NCBI RefSeq assembly: GCF_015278315.1 | Contig: NZ_JADIJE010000001.1 | Span: 124,001 to 188,000 of the forward strand | DNA from: Microbacterium ureisolvens | GTDB taxonomy: Bacteria; Actinomycetota; Actinomycetes; Actinomycetales; Microbacteriaceae | Direction of reading: 5' to 3' | Length of the DNA stretch: 64,000 nt | Shown here: piece by piece, positions 61,370 through 64,000 of the stretch | Position numbering within the stretch: position 1 is the stretch's first letter | Layout of the letters: each line of letters starts with the position of its first letter | Made by a program: the position numbers and the translations under genes | The notes under the pieces: generated by a model | Seen by the model: the letters and a program-made list of their open reading frames with translations, nothing else | What the model was told of the DNA's origin: nothing | Database searches by the model: none

Positions 61370-63517
61370 TCAGCCGCGGAGGGCCAGGGCGAAGGGGAGC
61401 ACCTCGGCGGCGCCGGCACGACGGAGCTCGCGGGCTGCCACGGTGAGGGTCCACCCGCTGTCCACGCGGTCGTCGACGAGCAGCACGGGACCGGCCGGAA
61501 CATCGAGGGCGGCCGCCGAGAAGCGGTCCCACAGCCCGGCCACGCGGAACGCGCTGTTGCCGCCCGGCTGCCCCGTGGGTCCGCCGTCGACGAGGCCGAT
61601 CGCGCCGAGGAAGGGCAGGCGGCCGATGCCGGCGATGCCCCGAGCGAGCGAGTCGACAAGCTGCGGCTTCGCGCGGGAGGGCATCGCGACAACGGCGACC
61701 GGGCGGTTCTCCCACCCCCACTCGGCGAGCACCCGCACGCAGGCTCCGAGCACGTTCTCGGGCACCGGGCGGTCCGCACCGCCGGCGGCGAAGAGGTCCC
61801 GCAGCGCGCCGCCCCAGCCCAGATCGGTCAGGCGCGCGAGCGCCCGGCCCTCGCTCGCGAGCTCATCCGCCGCGATGCGGCCCTTGACCGGCACGCCGAG
61901 CCGGTCGGTGCCGGTGGGCCACTGCCGCCGCGGTTCGATCGGCACGCCGACGCGGTCGAGAGCCGCGGATGCGGCATCCGTCGCCCCCGCCGCGATCTCG
62001 ACGGGATACCAGGCGCCGGCGCAGTTGTCGCAGCGCCCGCAGGGCGCGGCGGTGTCGTCGTCGAGCGAGCGCTGCAGGAACTCCATACGGCAGCCGGGCG
62101 ATTCCTCGTAGTCGATCATGTGCTGCTGCTCGGCCACCCGTTCGGCCGCGATGCGGCGGTAGCGGTCTTCGTCGTAGCTCCACGGCTCACCGGTGGCGAC
62201 CCATCCGCCGCGCACGCGCGCGACCGCCCCGTCGACGTCGAGCACCTTCAGCAGCAGCTCGAGCGGCGTGCGGCGGATGTCGACGATCGCCTCGAGCGCC
62301 GGCGTCGACAGCGGACCGCCGGCTGCGGCGAGGGCCGTCAGCACCCGCTCGGCGCGATCGCGATCGGGCATGGACGCCGTGGCGAAGTAGTGCCAGATCT
62401 CGCGATCCTCGGTGCCCGGCAGCAGCAGTACGTCGGCCGAGTCGGTGGCACGACCGGCGCGTCCGACCTGCTGGTAGTACGACACCGGCGACGACGGCGC
62501 ACCGAGGTGCACGACGAAGCCGAGATCGGGCTTGTCGAAGCCCATGCCGAGCGCGCTGGTGGCGACCAGGGCCTTGACGCGGTTGTCTTTGAGGAGGGCC
62601 TCGGACTCCTCGCGCTCGTCGGTGTCGGTCTGCCCGGTGTACGCGCGGACGTCGTAGCCGCGCTCACGGAGCAGCCGGGCGGTGTCGCCCGCGGCGGCCA
62701 CGGTGAGGGTGTAGATGATGCCCGAGCCCGGCAGGTCGCCCAGGTGGCTGATCAGCCACGCGAGCCTGCTCGGCGAATCGGGGAGACGCAGCACGCCCAG
62801 CCGCAGCGAGGCGCGGGCGAGCGGGCCACGGATGGTGAGCACCCCGGGCGCGGCGCCGTCGGCCGCGTCGTCGCCTGCGCCGGCGTCGAGCTGTTCGGCG
62901 ACGTCGGCGACCACGCGGCTGTTGGCGGTGGCGGTGGTGGCGAGCACCGGGATGCCCGCGGGCATGCGCGCGATCAGGTCGCGCAGGCGGCGGTAGTCCG
63001 GACGGAAGTCGTGGCCCCAGTCGCTGATGCAGTGCGCCTCGTCGACCACGAGCAGTCCGATGCGGGCGACGAGCTGCGGCAGCTGCTCGTCGCGGAACGA
63101 CGGGTTGTTGAGGCGTTCGGGCGACACGAGGAGCACGTCGACCTCGTCGCGGTCGAGCTGCGCGAGCACATCGCCCCACTCGTGCGCGTTCGTCGAGTCG
63201 ATCTTGACGGCCCGCACCCCCGCCCTCGCCGCGGCGGCGATCTGGTCGCGCATGAGCGCCAGCAGCGGCGACACCAGCACGGTGGGTCCCGCGCCGCGAC
63301 GGCGCAGCAGCAGGGTGGCGACGAAGTACACGGCCGACTTGCCCCAGCCGGTGCGCTGAACGACGAGGGCCCGCCGCCGGTCGTCGACCAGCGCCTCGAT
63401 CGCTTCGAACTGCCCGTCGTGGAAGTCGGCGTCGTCGCGGCCGACGAGCGAGCGCAGGACGTCGAGGGCCTCGGCGCGGGTGGTGGTCGTCGCAGTCACG
63501 CCTCCACCCTGCCCCAT
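61370..63517 (-). CDS. RecQ-family DNA helicase with C-terminal phosphoribosyltransferase-like domain
   Basis: 715 residues. RecQ helicase lobes: motif I TGWGKSAVYF, motif II VVDEAHCISDWGHDFRPDY, ATSALGMGFDKPDLGFVVH, YYQQVGRAGRATDSADVLLL. The RecQ-CT zinc site is Cys..CGRCDNC at ~470-490 (CRMEFLQ then CGRCDNCAG). There is no HRDC domain; instead the last ~110 residues form a PRTase-like domain ending VLLVDDRVDSGWTLTVAARELRRAGAAEVLPFALA, which contains the PRPP-loop-like VDDRVDSGWT. It unwinds DNA 3' to 5' in repair. ATG 63517 is preferred to GTG 63499. Confidence 0.88.
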   Translation of the reverse strand: MGQGGGVTATTTTRAEALDVLRSLVGRDDADFHDGQFEAIEALVDDRRRALVVQRTGWGKSAVYFVATLLLRRRGAGPTVLVSPLLALMRDQIAAAARAGVRAVKIDSTNAHEWGDVLAQLDRDEVDVLLVSPERLNNPSFRDEQLPQLVARIGLLVVDEAHCISDWGHDFRPDYRRLRDLIARMPAGIPVLATTATANSRVVADVAEQLDAGAGDDAADGAAPGVLTIRGPLARASLRLGVLRLPDSPSRLAWLISHLGDLPGSGIIYTLTVAAAGDTARLLRERGYDVRAYTGQTDTDEREESEALLKDNRVKALVATSALGMGFDKPDLGFVVHLGAPSSPVSYYQQVGRAGRATDSADVLLLPGTEDREIWHYFATASMPDRDRAERVLTALAAAGGPLSTPALEAIVDIRRTPLELLLKVLDVDGAVARVRGGWVATGEPWSYDEDRYRRIAAERVAEQQHMIDYEESPGCRMEFLQRSLDDDTAAPCGRCDNCAGAWYPVEIAAGATDAASAALDRVGVPIEPRRQWPTGTDRLGVPVKGRIAADELASEGRALARLTDLGWGGALRDLFAAGGADRPVPENVLGACVRVLAEWGWENRPVAVVAMPSRAKPQLVDSLARGIAGIGRLPFLGAIGLVDGGPTGQPGGNSAFRVAGLWDRFSAAALDVPAGPVLLVDDRVDSGWTLTVAARELRRAGAAEVLPFALALRG

Positions 63518-63626
63518 GCCCCTGACAGCGGCGTCCTCGAGGGGCCGCCCGGTGGACGGCCGGGGTCCGACGCTCCTGCGCCCGCTCATGTGGAGGAGGC
63601 CCCGGCGCGCCGCCGCCGTTATCAGA

Positions 63627-63691
63627 ACAGGTGATCTCGCGGAGGTAGGACGATCCGTCGCGTTTCGTCCTACCTCCGCCAGATCACCTGT
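63627..63691. repeat. long palindrome P3 in a divergent promoter region
   Basis: Arms of 27 bp (63627-63653 with 63665-63691) match at 26 positions around an 11-nt loop. It lies between the divergent RecQ gene and the right-edge gene, so a terminator role is unlikely. The remainder of 63518-63774 shows nothing I can name. Confidence 0.85.
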
Positions 63692-63774
63692 CCCGAAGAC
63701 CCGGTTGCCGACCGACTCCCCCGAAACCGGGCCTGGCACCGCGTGCTACCGTGGCGGCGACGGAGGAGGTGCGC

Positions 63775-64000
63775 GTGCTCGAGAACATCGGCGTGCTGCT
63801 GCGCCTGTTCACCGAGGTGGTCGTCTCGGCTCTGCGTCCCGCCGTCGAACTGATCGAGGCGGTGGCCGGTTCGCTGGCCGAGCTCGCCCCCTCGGCCCTG
63901 CCGGCCGAGGCAGGAGCCCTCCTGGTCGCGACCGCGCTGCTGGCGTCCCTGGCGCTGCTCGCCGTCGCGCTCGCGGTCTTCCTGTCGCCCGCGCACGCGG
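63775..64000 (+). CDS. N-terminus of a membrane protein, cut by the window edge
   Basis: The visible 75 residues begin MLENIGVLLRLFTEVVVSAL; an amphipathic N-terminus, then a hydrophobic helix from about 47 (GALLVATALLASLALLAVALAVF). The GTG at 63775 has AGGAGG with 6-nt spacing; an alternative in-frame GTG is 63769. Not identifiable from this part; the gene continues beyond 64000. Confidence 0.6.
   Translation, partial: MLENIGVLLRLFTEVVVSALRPAVELIEAVAGSLAELAPSALPAEAGALLVATALLASLALLAVALAVFLSPAHA

Noticed and set aside
1..64000. tRNA, rRNA, prophage or integrative element
   Set aside because: I found no cloverleaf, rRNA stretch, integrase or clear attachment repeat; GC and codon use look even throughout.

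Overview
The window is high-GC (about 70 percent by eye) DNA with dense, frequently strand-switching genes, short intergenic regions, GTG and ATG starts, many leaderless promoters (TAnnnT then 6-7 nt then the start codon), lipoprotein-type solute-binding proteins and MalFG/LplB-type sugar permeases. This points to an actinobacterium of the Microbacteriaceae, most like Microbacterium; that assignment is inference from gene content and dispersed repeats, not from a marker gene. I see no rRNA, tRNA, CRISPR array, integrase or transposase. No gene-free stretch exceeds 300 bp; the longest (36587-36867, 58800-59039, 63518-63774) are covered under features or findings.

Layout. 1-13.2 kb is general housekeeping and regulation: an ECF-like sigma factor with a small partner at the left edge, a glutamine amidotransferase, a TspO-like membrane protein, a CPA2 antiporter with a small coupled protein, a secreted lipase, a TetR/membrane-protein divergent pair with twin operators, a small alarmone synthetase, a coiled-coil protein, a methyltransferase with a LuxR-type regulator, and a SemiSWEET-like protein.

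13.3-44.3 kb is a large glucuronoxylan-utilisation region. xylB and xylA handle xylose. A secreted GH30 xylanase carrying a C-terminal WxL-like domain is followed by a DUF916-type (WxL-interacting) membrane protein, which suggests a surface-tethered xylanase. A LacI regulator, uxaC, mannonate dehydratase and GH67 alpha-glucuronidase follow; then a YesL-like protein, GH42, and an lplABC-type oligosaccharide importer; then a CE7 acetyl-xylan esterase, fructuronate reductase and a second mannonate dehydratase; then a second LacI gene, an orphan small gene, a GH3 beta-xylosidase with a second sugar ABC importer, and a ROK regulator. The inferred flow is: xylan cut at the surface, aldouronates and xylo-oligosaccharides imported, glucuronate released by GH67 and deacetylation by CE7 inside the cell, glucuronate -> fructuronate -> mannonate -> 2-keto-3-deoxygluconate, and xylose through XylA/XylB. 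Two operator types recur: TAACGTTTAC (GH30, uxaC) and CGAAAGTTTCG (both importers, variant at the second LacI gene). Neither importer operon encodes an ATPase.

44.3-48.5 kb holds a Gfo/Idh-ThuA-Gfo/Idh operon with a divergent LacI regulator. 48.6-64 kb returns to mixed metabolism: a class III aminotransferase, two related small Microbacteriaceae-type proteins, a TetR/SDR pair with a clear operator, an SLC13-type permease, a flavin oxidoreductase with an odd Fe-S motif and an internal 15-bp repeat, a cystathionine gamma-synthase/beta-synthase pair, an FMN reductase/rhodanese pair, a Pro/Thr-rich double-anchored lipoprotein, a RecQ helicase with a C-terminal phosphoribosyltransferase-like domain, and the start of a membrane protein cut by the right edge.

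Cross-cutting sequence signals are three long two-block palindromes (9761-9850, 14684-14758, 63627-63691), a dispersed roughly 40-bp repeat (7796-7836, 44304-44344, 44350-44400) and a strongly over-represented ACGGATGCCG motif.
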